A DNA stretch of 64,000 nucleotides from an uncultured Pelagibacteraceae bacterium (GTDB taxonomy: Bacteria > Pseudomonadota > Alphaproteobacteria > Pelagibacterales > Pelagibacteraceae). Position numbers and translations under genes: made by a program. The stretch spans positions 43,141 to 107,140 of the forward strand of contig CACIOK010000001.1 of assembly GCA_902588255.1 (NCBI GenBank), in the 5' to 3' direction. Under the pieces are notes generated by a model. The model saw only the letters and a program-made list of their open reading frames with translations. It was not told where the DNA came from and searched no databases. The first letter of the stretch is position 1. The number at the start of each line of letters is the position of its first letter. Of the stretch, positions 15,212 through 23,788 are shown in pieces.

Positions 15212-16191
15212 TAATTTAAATATTCTTTAAAGGATTTAATATTTCTATGAAAGTTTAACTTTTGAACATACTCCTTTGGATCTTTAATTTTAATTACTGC
15301 ACTTTTTGGCGTATTTAAATAATCATACGATCTAGTCAAAAGATATCTCAAAGCAGATCCTCTACAAATTGTATTAAAATTTTGCTTTTCTTCACTTGTT
15401 AGTTTTCTTACTATTTCATAACCTTTAATCAATTTTGAAGATTTATTTTTATTCAATAAAAATTTATTGTTTTTTTTATCAAAACATAACGCATTAACAG
15501 AAGTTGCAAGCTCGTATGTTAAAAAATCATTTGAGGCAAAATAAAAATCAATAAAACCATAAAATTTTCTCTTATAGAAAAAAATATTATCAACAAATAA
15601 ATCACAATGTATCACTCCACTAGGAAGTCGTTTTGGCCAATTTTTTTTTATTATTTTTAGATCACTTTTCATAGTGTATTTAAGATTTTTTGAAACTTTA
15701 TTAATTCTGTTATCTATTTTATTTAACATCTTAGGCCATGATTGAACTGAAAATGAATTTTTTCTAAATAACTTAATTTTAGCAGATACTTTATGAAGTT
15801 TTGCAATATTTTTACCAACCGTAAAACAATCATTAGCGTTTAGTTTTTTTTTATCTTGCCCCTGGAGAAATGTGACAATACATGCATTTTTATTCTTCAA
15901 TTTAAATATAAACCTTCCTTTTCTATTTTTAAGTGGCTTAGGACATTTGATTTTTAATTTTGAAAGTTTTGACATTAAATTCATAAAAAAAGGAAGATCC
16001 TTACTTTTACATCCTCCATGAATTCTCTTTTCAAAAATTGTCAATATATATTTATTTTTTTTAGTTTGAAGAAGGTAATTTGTATTTTCAATACCTTTTT
16101 TAATACCTTTGAATATTTTTATTTCCCCCAAGTTAAATTGACTTTCAATCTGAGAAATATCTTTAATATTTATTTTTGTAAAAACAGCCAT
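15211..16191 (-). CDS. thrB: homoserine kinase, aminoglycoside-phosphotransferase fold (ThrB type II)
   Basis: This family phosphorylates homoserine to O-phosphohomoserine, the substrate of the ThrC encoded at 12197. The 326-residue protein has the APH fold: GIENTNYLLQT at the nucleotide loop, the catalytic loop VIHCDLFVDNIFF (HxDxxxxN) and the metal motif FIDFYFAS. The N-terminal MAVFTKINIKDI is characteristic of alphaproteobacterial ThrB, which is unrelated to the GHMP-type enzyme of enterobacteria. It shares one base with ispH upstream and rnhA downstream. Confidence 0.9.
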   Translation of the reverse strand: MAVFTKINIKDISQIESQFNLGEIKIFKGIKKGIENTNYLLQTKKNKYILTIFEKRIHGGCKSKDLPFFMNLMSKLSKLKIKCPKPLKNRKGRFIFKLKNKNACIVTFLQGQDKKKLNANDCFTVGKNIAKLHKVSAKIKLFRKNSFSVQSWPKMLNKIDNRINKVSKNLKYTMKSDLKIIKKNWPKRLPSGVIHCDLFVDNIFFYKRKFYGFIDFYFASNDFLTYELATSVNALCFDKKNNKFLLNKNKSSKLIKGYEIVRKLTSEEKQNFNTICRGSALRYLLTRSYDYLNTPKSAVIKIKDPKEYVQKLNFHRNIKSFKEYLN

Positions 16192-17135
16192 TAACTTAAT
16201 TTTGCAGGAATTTTAAAAGTAACTTCTTCTTTAATTATTTCTATTTCTTCCATTTTTAATACGAATTTTTTTTTTAAGTTTTTAATAAATTCATCAACTA
16301 AAATCTCTGGTGCTGATGCCCCAGAAGATATACCTATTGTAGAACAATTTGCAATTTTTTCGTACGGTATAACACTTTCTGAATGGATTAATTCAGCTTT
16401 AGAACATCCAGAATTTTTTGCCACTTCTACCAGTCTAACTGAATTAGAGGAGTTTCTACTGCCAATTATAAAAAACATTTCACATTTTTTGGCTATTTTT
16501 TTTACTGCCGCCTGCCTATTAGTTGTTGCATAGCAAATATCTTCCTTTTTTGGTTCTTTTATATTTGGAAATTTTTTTTTTAATTTATCGATAATTTCTT
16601 TTGTATCGTCAACAGAAAGAGTTGTTTGAGTTACAAAAGCTAAATCTTTGTTTTCTTTATTTTCATATTTATTAACATCTTCAACACTTTCAACTAAATC
16701 AATACCTCCTTTGGGGATTTGACCCATTGTTCCAACTACCTCAGGATGGTTTTTATGACCTATAAGAATTATATGAGAACCAGACTTGTGTAAATTTTCT
16801 GCTTCTCTATGAACTTTGGAAACTAGAGGACAAGTAGCATCAATATATTGCATATTTAAATTTATTGCTTCTTCAGGAACAGTTTTAGGTACACCATGTG
16901 CAGAAAAAATTACTGGTCTAGTTTTATCCTCAATCTCACTTAACTCTTCAACAAAGATTGCACCAATTTTTTTTAAGTTTTCAACTACATGCTTGTTATG
17001 AACTATCTCGTGTCTAACGTAAATTGGAGGTCCATACTTTTCAATACTTTTTTTTACGATTTCAATAGCTCTATCCACTCCTGCACAAAAACCTCTAGGT
17101 GCTGCTAATAAAATTTTTAGTTCTTTATTCTTCAT
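16191..17135 (-). CDS. ispH: 4-hydroxy-3-methylbut-2-enyl diphosphate reductase
   Basis: IspH is the last enzyme of the MEP pathway and makes IPP and DMAPP, using a [4Fe-4S] cluster. Cluster cysteines are C17 (PRGFCAGVDRA), C102 (DATCPLVSKVH) and C201 (DICYATTNRQ). The conserved VTQTTLSVDDT and GSRNSSNSVRL segments are present. The start overlaps the end of blh by 11 bases, which ties precursor supply to the carotenoid and retinal genes upstream in the same unit. Confidence 0.97.
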   Translation of the reverse strand: MKNKELKILLAAPRGFCAGVDRAIEIVKKSIEKYGPPIYVRHEIVHNKHVVENLKKIGAIFVEELSEIEDKTRPVIFSAHGVPKTVPEEAINLNMQYIDATCPLVSKVHREAENLHKSGSHIILIGHKNHPEVVGTMGQIPKGGIDLVESVEDVNKYENKENKDLAFVTQTTLSVDDTKEIIDKLKKKFPNIKEPKKEDICYATTNRQAAVKKIAKKCEMFFIIGSRNSSNSVRLVEVAKNSGCSKAELIHSESVIPYEKIANCSTIGISSGASAPEILVDEFIKNLKKKFVLKMEEIEIIKEEVTFKIPAKLS

Positions 17136-18027
17136 TTTTTTCTATTAAATATTCGAGCAATATATGTGGAAAAGTTAAAGACGCCAAACCAATAAAAATA
17201 ACTTTATAGATAGCCTGATCTAATTCATAGTAGTTATTTATATAATGTATTGAAGCTAAATAGATTACTGCCGTAATTAAAGTTAAAGGGATAGCTTTTT
17301 TAACAAAATTTCTAAAACCTCTATAAATATTATTATCAAGTTCAAATATTAATGAAAGAGAATGTCGAATAGAATGAAGAAAACAAAAATAAATTGTGAA
17401 AGCTAAAATTGGATTTAAAAAATAATTAAGCACTAGAACTGAAAGATAATCCATTATTAATAACAATTTTAAATCTATTTTTTTTTTAGATACTAAATAA
17501 AGACTTGATGCCAGACTAGCAATCAAAAAAAAATATAAAAATTTATCTCCAACTATAATAACTTCAGAAATATTAAAATTTAAAGAATTAAAAATCTCAA
17601 TAGCTTCATTTTTATGGAAGATTAACGGCGCTACTATTATCAAAGACCCTTTTAAAAAATATAGTAGATCAATTTTTAAATTTTTTTTATCTACTATAAA
17701 ATCTGTATCCTCTTTTCCAAAATGATATGAGGCAATAATTAAAAACGATACCAATAAAAATTTTGGAAAAAAAAACCAAATTAAAATTATAAATAAACTT
17801 ATAAAAATATAAACAATATAAAATATAGAAATTGATTTAATTTTAAAAAACTTAAGTAATTTTTTACCTTTAATATTATCTAAAGCACCATGAGAAATAC
17901 CAATTGTTAATATTAAAAATAAACAAATTAAAATTAAACTATTATTTCTTAAATATTCGATCGCTGAAAAAATTATGCACAAATTAAAAAATATTAAAGA
18001 GTGTTTAAAATTTATTTCTCTAATCAT
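17125..18027 (-). CDS. blh: beta-carotene 15,15'-dioxygenase, Brp/Blh family
   Basis: Blh cleaves beta-carotene to two retinals, the chromophore of proteorhodopsin. The 300-residue protein is a multi-helix membrane protein. The conserved iron-binding histidines of the family are visible in ISHGALDNIKG, SYHFGKEDTDF, LHSIRHSLSL and FPHILLEYLI. It immediately follows crtY with no gap and overlaps ispH. No rhodopsin gene lies within this window, so the opsin must be encoded elsewhere. Confidence 0.92.
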   Translation of the reverse strand: MIREINFKHSLIFFNLCIIFSAIEYLRNNSLILICLFLILTIGISHGALDNIKGKKLLKFFKIKSISIFYIVYIFISLFIILIWFFFPKFLLVSFLIIASYHFGKEDTDFIVDKKNLKIDLLYFLKGSLIIVAPLIFHKNEAIEIFNSLNFNISEVIIVGDKFLYFFLIASLASSLYLVSKKKIDLKLLLIMDYLSVLVLNYFLNPILAFTIYFCFLHSIRHSLSLIFELDNNIYRGFRNFVKKAIPLTLITAVIYLASIHYINNYYELDQAIYKVIFIGLASLTFPHILLEYLIEKNEE

Positions 18028-19098
18028 TTATTTACCAAATAAAGCTTTAATAAAAATGATTTTGGGCATTTTTAGAATTATTGAAAAATCTTCTAGAAAA
18101 TTACTTTTATTAGATAAAAATTTTATAACTTTGTTTGTTGATGCGTTAAACATATTAAAAAATATATCAGGCATTTTTTCTGGATTTTTTTCTAAAACTT
18201 TTAAAAATATTTTATCTAATAATTGGTATTTTTTTTTAATTTGAAAGTGTTTAATATTTTTAATGTTTTCGATATTCATTCTTATATATTTACTATGTTC
18301 TTGGATATTAAGAAATGTATATCCAGTACTTAATCTTGTCATACCTCCGGCAGTTCCAATATTTATTTTATTTATTTCGTTAGTATTTGATGGATAGAAA
18401 AGTGGTATTGCACCTTGTTCTTTGTAAACTATCTCATAGTTTTTTATTTTTAAATTTTGTTCTATATACTTTTTTATTTGATTGTCATAATCTTTCAGAG
18501 AGTCATCAGTCATTTTTGATAACCAAGTCGTTTCTATTAGAGCTTTATTTTTTTGAAAAGGCAAAGTGTAAAAAAAATGAACACTGTCTTTTTGTTCACA
18601 GTCAAAGTCCATCAAATTAATTATTCCATCATCAAAAATATTTTCTTTTGTTTTAATTTCAACTCCATAAAAATGTTGCCAAAGACTATTTTTTTCGGTT
18701 TTGATTGATGGAACACTATTAAATATAAAAGAATTATCTTGGTTTACTTCTTTAATATTTTTAAAAAAACTTATATTTTTATTTTCCTTTAATTTATTAA
18801 TTACCTTTTTATAAAATAATCCACTATCAATGCTTTGGTAAGGATAATTATTGCATTTCAAGTGTTTCGTTTTAGAGGGCACATTAATAGAAAAATCTTC
18901 CCAATTTTTTTTAACACAATCATCAAAATTATGTTTTTCTACTCTCCAAAAGGACCAAGTTTTATCCTTTTTATATTCTAATCTTGGTTCAATAATTGCT
19001 AAACTTTTATTTTCTAGTTTTTTATGAATTTCCAACTCATAGGCCAGAGATAATCCTGCGCAACCACCTCCTATAATTATAAAATCAAAATCTTTCAT
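18028..19098 (-). CDS. crtY: lycopene beta-cyclase
   Basis: CrtY closes both ends of lycopene to give beta-carotene. The 356-residue protein begins with a dinucleotide-binding motif (FIIIGGGCAGLSLAYELE, residues about 5-22), then KDKTWSFWRVEKH, a hallmark of bacterial CrtY (usually T-W-x-F/C-H). The block ALIETTWLSKMTDD is the family ET-x-x-S motif and IGTAGGMTRLSTGYTFLN is the C-terminal GxxG-x-x-xPSTGY-like signature. It overlaps crtB by 14 bases. Confidence 0.94.
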   Translation of the reverse strand: MKDFDFIIIGGGCAGLSLAYELEIHKKLENKSLAIIEPRLEYKKDKTWSFWRVEKHNFDDCVKKNWEDFSINVPSKTKHLKCNNYPYQSIDSGLFYKKVINKLKENKNISFFKNIKEVNQDNSFIFNSVPSIKTEKNSLWQHFYGVEIKTKENIFDDGIINLMDFDCEQKDSVHFFYTLPFQKNKALIETTWLSKMTDDSLKDYDNQIKKYIEQNLKIKNYEIVYKEQGAIPLFYPSNTNEINKINIGTAGGMTRLSTGYTFLNIQEHSKYIRMNIENIKNIKHFQIKKKYQLLDKIFLKVLEKNPEKMPDIFFNMFNASTNKVIKFLSNKSNFLEDFSIILKMPKIIFIKALFGK

Positions 19099-19936
19099 CT
19101 AAATTTATCTCTTCCTTAATGATTAAATGTTCTTTATCTCTAAAATCATATTTACCCTGAACTAATGATAGTCTTAACAAGTCAAATATACAAAAAAAAG
19201 TTTGAATAATTTTACCAAAATTTGAAATATAGATTTTTCCTGAATTATTATAATTTTCTATATTTTTTTTTTTAAGAATTTTATAGCCGATTTGCCTATA
19301 AACTCGTCTTGCAACTAATATTGCAAAGCGTAAGTTTAATGGAATTTCCTTAATAGATGTAAAGGAACTATCATAAAATAAATCAGCAAGTTTAATAGTT
19401 TCTCTAATCGATTCAAAATTTGCAGAAATATATGATCTATTATTTTTTGCATCTTCCAAAACATCTCTAGATATATTTGTTAACTGCATTGCAATACCAA
19501 GGTCAATTGCAGATTTAAGCGCAACTTGATTTTTCACATTTAAAATTTTTGCCATCATCAAACCTACTGTGCCAGCTACTCTATAAGAGTAAACTAACAA
19601 ATCTTTTTTTGAGTTTAATTGAATTTTATCTTTTAAATCAGACTCAGCTCCATCAAATAAATCATTAATTATTTTAGTCGAAATTTTATAATCATTTATA
19701 AGTTCCCACATATTTTTAATTATAGGATTATCGTCTTGTTTATTATTAAAACTATTTTTGAAACTTATTAATTTTTTTTTTTTTAAATTGAGATTCTCAC
19801 TGTCATCCGCAATATTATCAATTGTCCTACAAAAATCATATAAAGCAGAGCACTTTATATAAATTTTTTTTGGAAGAAAAAAACCTGCCCAATTAAATGA
19901 TTTTGCATAAATGGACAAATAATTATTATTGGACAT
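19085..19936 (-). CDS. crtB: phytoene synthase
   Basis: CrtB condenses two geranylgeranyl diphosphates to phytoene. The 283-residue protein has both Asp-rich motifs: LYDFCRTIDNIADD (about 33-45) and LTNISRDVLEDAKNNRSYI. YSYRVAGTVGLMMA is the conserved core between them. It shares one base with crtI upstream and overlaps crtY downstream. A GGPP synthase gene (crtE) is not present next to it, so the C20 substrate must come from a prenyltransferase elsewhere. Confidence 0.94.
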   Translation of the reverse strand: MSNNNYLSIYAKSFNWAGFFLPKKIYIKCSALYDFCRTIDNIADDSENLNLKKKKLISFKNSFNNKQDDNPIIKNMWELINDYKISTKIINDLFDGAESDLKDKIQLNSKKDLLVYSYRVAGTVGLMMAKILNVKNQVALKSAIDLGIAMQLTNISRDVLEDAKNNRSYISANFESIRETIKLADLFYDSSFTSIKEIPLNLRFAILVARRVYRQIGYKILKKKNIENYNNSGKIYISNFGKIIQTFFCIFDLLRLSLVQGKYDFRDKEHLIIKEEINLDERF

Positions 19937-21393
19937 TATAAAATTTTATCTAATACCTTTGCGGAAGATAACACGCCTGGCACACCTGCACCAGGATGAG
20001 TACCAGCGCCAACAAAATAAAGACCATCACACACTTCTGATTTATTATGAAATCTAAAATAAGCAGACTGACTGAATTTAGGTTGAATTGAAAAACCAGA
20101 TCCATATTTTGTATTTAGCTCTTTTTCAAAATAATCTGGTGTTAGATAAAAATCTTCAACAATATTTTCTCTGAGATTAGGTAACAATGATTTTTCCATT
20201 TTATCTATTACGAGATTTTTAATTTTATCACCTTCAATTGACCAATCTATTCCAGATTGGTTGTTGGGTACGGGAACTAATACATAAAAACAATCATGGT
20301 CTTTAGGTGCCATTGATTTGTCAGTTGCAGAGGGTCGATGTAAGTAGTAACTAATATCTTCGTTTAATTTTTTTCTATCAAAAATGTCCTGTAAATGCTC
20401 TTTATATTTATTTCCAAATTTAATTGTATGATGTTCAACGTCTTCATAAACTTTTTTTGTTCCAAAATAATAAACAAATAAACCCATTGAATAATCCATT
20501 CGTTTTTTTTTCCAATTAAAAAAATTGTTTTTCTTTTTGTTTATTAGCATTTTTTCATAAACAGCTGGAGGATCTGCATTACATATTACATTGTCAGCAT
20601 CAAATTCTTTTTGATTATTAATTGTTACACTTTTAATTTTATTTTGATTTAAATTTATACTTGTAACTTCTGAATCTTTTAAAATTTTAATTTTTTCTTC
20701 AATCATCAATCTTTCTAAACCTTTAATAATATTACCAGTCCCACCCATTGAATAATGAATGCCCCACTTTTTTTCTAAATATAGAATTAATCCGTATATT
20801 GAAGTGGTAGTGAATGGATTACCTCCAACAAGTAATGGATGCATGCTAAGCAAACGTCTTAGTTTTTCATTTTTAATATAAGATGAAACAAGAGAATAAA
20901 CTGATTTATAACTTTTAAGATTTATTAATGCAGGAAGTTGTTTCATCATAAATAATGGTTTGTCAAAAGGTACATCGGACAACTCTAAAAAACCCTTATC
21001 AAAAATTTTCTTAGTAAATTTAACTAAATTTTCATACCCTTTAACATCTTCCTTGTTAACTTTTTCTATTTGCATTTTCATTTCATCTTCGTTTCCTGAA
21101 TAGTCAAACTTCATTCCATCTTCAAAAACAAATCTATACCAAGTTTTAAGAGGAATTATTTCGATATAATCTTTTGGGTTTTTATTAAATAATTCAAATA
21201 ACTCATTAATTAAATATGGAGCAGTTATTACAGTGGGACCTCCATCAAAAGTAAATCCATTTTTTTTAAATACTCTTGCTCTACCACCGAGATCTTTTTG
21301 TTTTTCAATTAGGGTAACATCATAATTCTTTGCCCTAAGTCTTAATGCTGCAGCAATACCACCAAATCCAGAACCTATAACTATAGATTTCAT
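19936..21393 (-). CDS. crtI: phytoene desaturase (phytoene to lycopene)
   Basis: CrtI is an FAD-dependent desaturase that converts phytoene to lycopene. The 485-residue protein starts with the FAD-binding fold (VIGSGFGGIAAALRL at about 4-18 and the GGRARVF loop). It ends with the carotenoid oxidoreductase signature GLYFVGAGTHPGAGVPGV. YYLHRPSATDKSMAP is a further CrtI block. It is the first gene of the crt cassette and begins 39 bases after the stop of atpF. No terminator is visible in that gap, only an A/T-rich run. Confidence 0.95.
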   Translation of the reverse strand: MKSIVIGSGFGGIAAALRLRAKNYDVTLIEKQKDLGGRARVFKKNGFTFDGGPTVITAPYLINELFELFNKNPKDYIEIIPLKTWYRFVFEDGMKFDYSGNEDEMKMQIEKVNKEDVKGYENLVKFTKKIFDKGFLELSDVPFDKPLFMMKQLPALINLKSYKSVYSLVSSYIKNEKLRRLLSMHPLLVGGNPFTTTSIYGLILYLEKKWGIHYSMGGTGNIIKGLERLMIEEKIKILKDSEVTSINLNQNKIKSVTINNQKEFDADNVICNADPPAVYEKMLINKKKNNFFNWKKKRMDYSMGLFVYYFGTKKVYEDVEHHTIKFGNKYKEHLQDIFDRKKLNEDISYYLHRPSATDKSMAPKDHDCFYVLVPVPNNQSGIDWSIEGDKIKNLVIDKMEKSLLPNLRENIVEDFYLTPDYFEKELNTKYGSGFSIQPKFSQSAYFRFHNKSEVCDGLYFVGAGTHPGAGVPGVLSSAKVLDKIL

Positions 21394-21432
21394 TATAATA
21401 ATTTATATTTTTTTTTAAAAATTGTAAGTGAA

Positions 21433-21930
21433 TTATGAATTGATTTTTTTTAGTGCAGCTTTAGTTTCTTCTAAATTTTTACTAAAAAGATTATCAAGTT
21501 TTGATTTATCTACTGAAGTAGTTATGATTTTTTTAACAGAATCAATTGCTATTTTTATAGAAGTATCTTTAATTTCTTTAATTGCTGCCTCTTTCATCTG
21601 TACTATTTTATTTTCAGCTAAATTTTTTTTAAGCTCAGCACTTTTATGAAATTTGTCGTTTGTTTCAATAATTAAGTTTTCACTATCTTTTTTTGCTTGC
21701 TCTAGAATATCCTTATTTATTTTTTCAGCAGTGTCTAATTTAGCTTGAGCATTATCTAATAATATTTTTGCTTCAGATCTAAGTTTTTCGCTTTCATCCA
21801 GTTCATTTTTTATATCTGATATAAGTTTGTTTAAAACAGTGTTAATCTTTTGAGGTATTTTTAAATAAATCAATGCACCTAAAAAAATTATAAAGGAGAT
21901 TGCTACCCAGAACGATGCATCAATTGCCAT
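21433..21930 (-). CDS. atpF: F0F1 ATP synthase subunit b
   Basis: Subunit b is the peripheral stalk of ATP synthase. From the ATG at 21930 the protein has MAIDASFWVAISFIIFLGA as membrane anchor and then a long charged coiled coil (KLISDIKNELDESEKLRSEA onward). I prefer this ATG over one at 21969 because it places the anchor at the N-terminus and keeps an 11-base overlap with the b' gene. The order b' then b is usual in Alphaproteobacteria, where the F0 genes are separate from the F1 operon. Confidence 0.9.
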   Translation of the reverse strand: MAIDASFWVAISFIIFLGALIYLKIPQKINTVLNKLISDIKNELDESEKLRSEAKILLDNAQAKLDTAEKINKDILEQAKKDSENLIIETNDKFHKSAELKKNLAENKIVQMKEAAIKEIKDTSIKIAIDSVKKIITTSVDKSKLDNLFSKNLEETKAALKKINS

Positions 21931-22510
21931 AATATTCACTCTTCTTTCTTTTTGATAAATCTTCAACAATTGCCGATATACTACTGTTATTTACTTCAAC
22001 TCCAATCAACTGTTTTATTAAATCATTTGAAGTTTCGATTGCAATTTTTGTAATTTTTTCAGGTGATTTATTTTTAAGATCTTGAATATCTAGCTCTGCT
22101 TTTTTTATCTCTTCATTAAGATCATTATCTAGTTTTTCTTTTTTTTTACTTATATCTTTAAGTATTTTTTCTCTAGCTTGGTTGAAGTAATTTTTAGCTT
22201 TGATTTTGCTATCTTGGATGATTTTATTATATTCTTTTATTTTTTCTTCACTTTCTTTACGCTGACTTTCTGCAGCTTCAATATTCTCTAAAATTTGAGA
22301 TTTTCTAATTTCAAGATTATTGCTGATCTTTGGAAGTATAAGTTTAGAAAGTACAATATATAATATTCCAAAAGTTATAGTTAACCAAAAAATTTGTGAA
22401 ACCCAAAATTCTGGGTTTAACTGTGGCATACCTCCACTTTCAGCTGCAAAAGTTTTTACTAAAAATAGAAAACTTAAAAATATACTTTGAAAAAAAATTT
22501 TTTTGATCAT
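21920..22510 (-). CDS. F0F1 ATP synthase subunit b'
   Basis: The second peripheral-stalk subunit, forming a heterodimer with b. It has 196 residues: an N-terminal hydrophobic stretch that may be a signal peptide (IFFQSIFLSFLFLVKTFAAES), then MPQLNPEFWVSQIFWLTITFG, the anchor typical of b', and a Glu/Lys-rich coiled coil. The PQLNPEFWVSQIFWL segment is diagnostic. It starts 5 bases after atpE and overlaps atpF. Confidence 0.9.
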   Translation of the reverse strand: MIKKIFFQSIFLSFLFLVKTFAAESGGMPQLNPEFWVSQIFWLTITFGILYIVLSKLILPKISNNLEIRKSQILENIEAAESQRKESEEKIKEYNKIIQDSKIKAKNYFNQAREKILKDISKKKEKLDNDLNEEIKKAELDIQDLKNKSPEKITKIAIETSNDLIKQLIGVEVNNSSISAIVEDLSKRKKSEYYGN

Positions 22511-22515
22511 TAACC

Positions 22516-22743
22516 TTAAAATGCAAATAAAATAATCAATGCAACTACTAGTCCAAATAAACCCGTTGCTTCAGCCAAAGCAAATCCTAATAATAAATTA
22601 GGAAATTGTTTTTGTGCTGCAGATGGATTTCTCATTGCACCAGAAAGGTAATTTCCAAAAATAATTCCAATTCCAACACCTGCTCCTGCCAGAGCTATTG
22701 CTGCCAAACCTGCTCCTATCATTTTTGCTGCTTCTAATTCCAT
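22516..22743 (-). CDS. atpE: F0F1 ATP synthase subunit c
   Basis: The c-ring subunit: 75 residues, two hydrophobic helices joined by the polar loop RNPSAAQKQFPN. The ion-binding carboxylate is E58 in GFALAEATGLFG. The surroundings lack the extra polar ligands of sodium-type rings, so proton use is predicted. It has the strongest ribosome site in the window, consistent with the need for many copies of subunit c per complex. Confidence 0.96.
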   Translation of the reverse strand: MELEAAKMIGAGLAAIALAGAGVGIGIIFGNYLSGAMRNPSAAQKQFPNLLLGFALAEATGLFGLVVALIILFAF

Positions 22744-22747
22744 TATG

Positions 22748-22755
22748 TCCTCCTT
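22748..22755 (-). promoter_or_regulatory. consensus Shine-Dalgarno site of atpE
   Basis: The minus strand reads AAGGAGGACATAATG, with the full AAGGAGGA at 22755-22748, four bases before the ATG. A full-length anti-SD match is exceptional here, and fits the higher translation that subunit c needs relative to its operon neighbours. Confidence 0.8.
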
Positions 22756-22762
22756 ATGTTAA

Positions 22763-23497
22763 TTAATGGTGTAAATTTAATGCATCATTTAAATAGATGC
22801 ATGTTAAAATTGCAAAAACATATGCTTGAAGAAAAGCAACTAGTATCTCCAAACCAGTTAAAGCAACCGAAAAACTCAGTGGAAGCCATCCACCGATAAT
22901 TCCGAGACTTATAACGAAGCCTCCGAAAACTTTCATCATAGTATGACCAGCCATCATGTTAGCAAAAAGTCTAACCGAAAGACTAATTGGTCTACTTAAA
23001 TAAGAAATAATTTCAATAACAACGATTAAAGGTAGCAATACTGTTGGTACCCCACTGGGTACAAATAATTTTAGATATCCTAAGCCATGTTTAATAAACC
23101 CAATAATTGTTACTCCAATAAATATAAATGCAGCCAACATAAAAGTTACAATAATATGGCTGGTTACAGTAAATGTGTAAGGTATCATACCAAACATGTT
23201 ACAGAATAAAACAAACATAAAAATAGAAAATATAAAAGAAAAATATGGTTTTGCTTTTGAACCAGCTGTATCACTGATCATTTTAGAGACAAATGAGTAA
23301 CTTAATTCTGCTAAAAGCTGCATCTTATTTGGTATGACTGATTTATTTTTTGATCCCAAGCTGAAGACTAGCAAAATAGCAAATGAGCTTATAACCATAA
23401 ATAAACTTGCATTAGTAAAAGATATATCTATTGCACCTAATTTAATTTCTGGACCAATTCTATAAACTTCGAATTGGTGCATTGGATTTGTTGCCAT
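22763..23497 (-). CDS. atpB: F0F1 ATP synthase subunit a
   Basis: Subunit a forms the proton half-channels against the c-ring. The 244-residue protein has 5-6 hydrophobic helices. The essential arginine is in SLSVRLFANMMAGHTMM and the last helix contains LQAYVFAILTCIYLNDAL. The segment FGMIPYTFTVTSHI is also a family block. It lies between atpI (10-base gap) and atpE (19-base gap holding the atpE ribosome site). Confidence 0.96.
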   Translation of the reverse strand: MATNPMHQFEVYRIGPEIKLGAIDISFTNASLFMVISSFAILLVFSLGSKNKSVIPNKMQLLAELSYSFVSKMISDTAGSKAKPYFSFIFSIFMFVLFCNMFGMIPYTFTVTSHIIVTFMLAAFIFIGVTIIGFIKHGLGYLKLFVPSGVPTVLLPLIVVIEIISYLSRPISLSVRLFANMMAGHTMMKVFGGFVISLGIIGGWLPLSFSVALTGLEILVAFLQAYVFAILTCIYLNDALNLHH

Positions 23498-23507
23498 TTT
23501 TTATAAT

Positions 23508-23783
23508 CTATTTTTGCATTTTTTTCGCAGATTTGATCACATTCATAATACCAGCTACCACTCCCACAAAAAAAAAAATTAATATTAACCAGGGTTTAGT
23601 ACCAAAGGTTTTGTCTAAAATAAACCCAATAATTGTCCCAACAGCTACTGCGGACACTAATTCAGTACTCATTTTGAATGCAGTTCCAATAGAAGATGAA
23701 GGTTTTTTATTATTATATAAATTTCTCTTCGAAACTTTATTCTTTGCAATCTCTAAGCGAGTTTTAAACGTTTCTTTAGGCAT
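23508..23783 (-). CDS. atpI: ATP synthase protein I (AtpI/AtpQ-like)
   Basis: A 91-residue membrane protein at the head of the F0 operon. AtpI proteins assist c-ring assembly or ion handling. Two helices are visible, with SSIGTAFKMSTELVSAVAVGT then IIGFILDKTFGTKPWLIL and a second helix with FFFVGVVAGIMNVIKSAKK. The G-x-x-x-D-x-x-x-x-T-x-P-W pattern is typical of the family. The start is 5 bases after the smc stop, so the F0 genes may be read through from smc. Confidence 0.85.
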   Translation of the reverse strand: MPKETFKTRLEIAKNKVSKRNLYNNKKPSSSIGTAFKMSTELVSAVAVGTIIGFILDKTFGTKPWLILIFFFVGVVAGIMNVIKSAKKMQK

Positions 23784-23788
23784 ATGGT

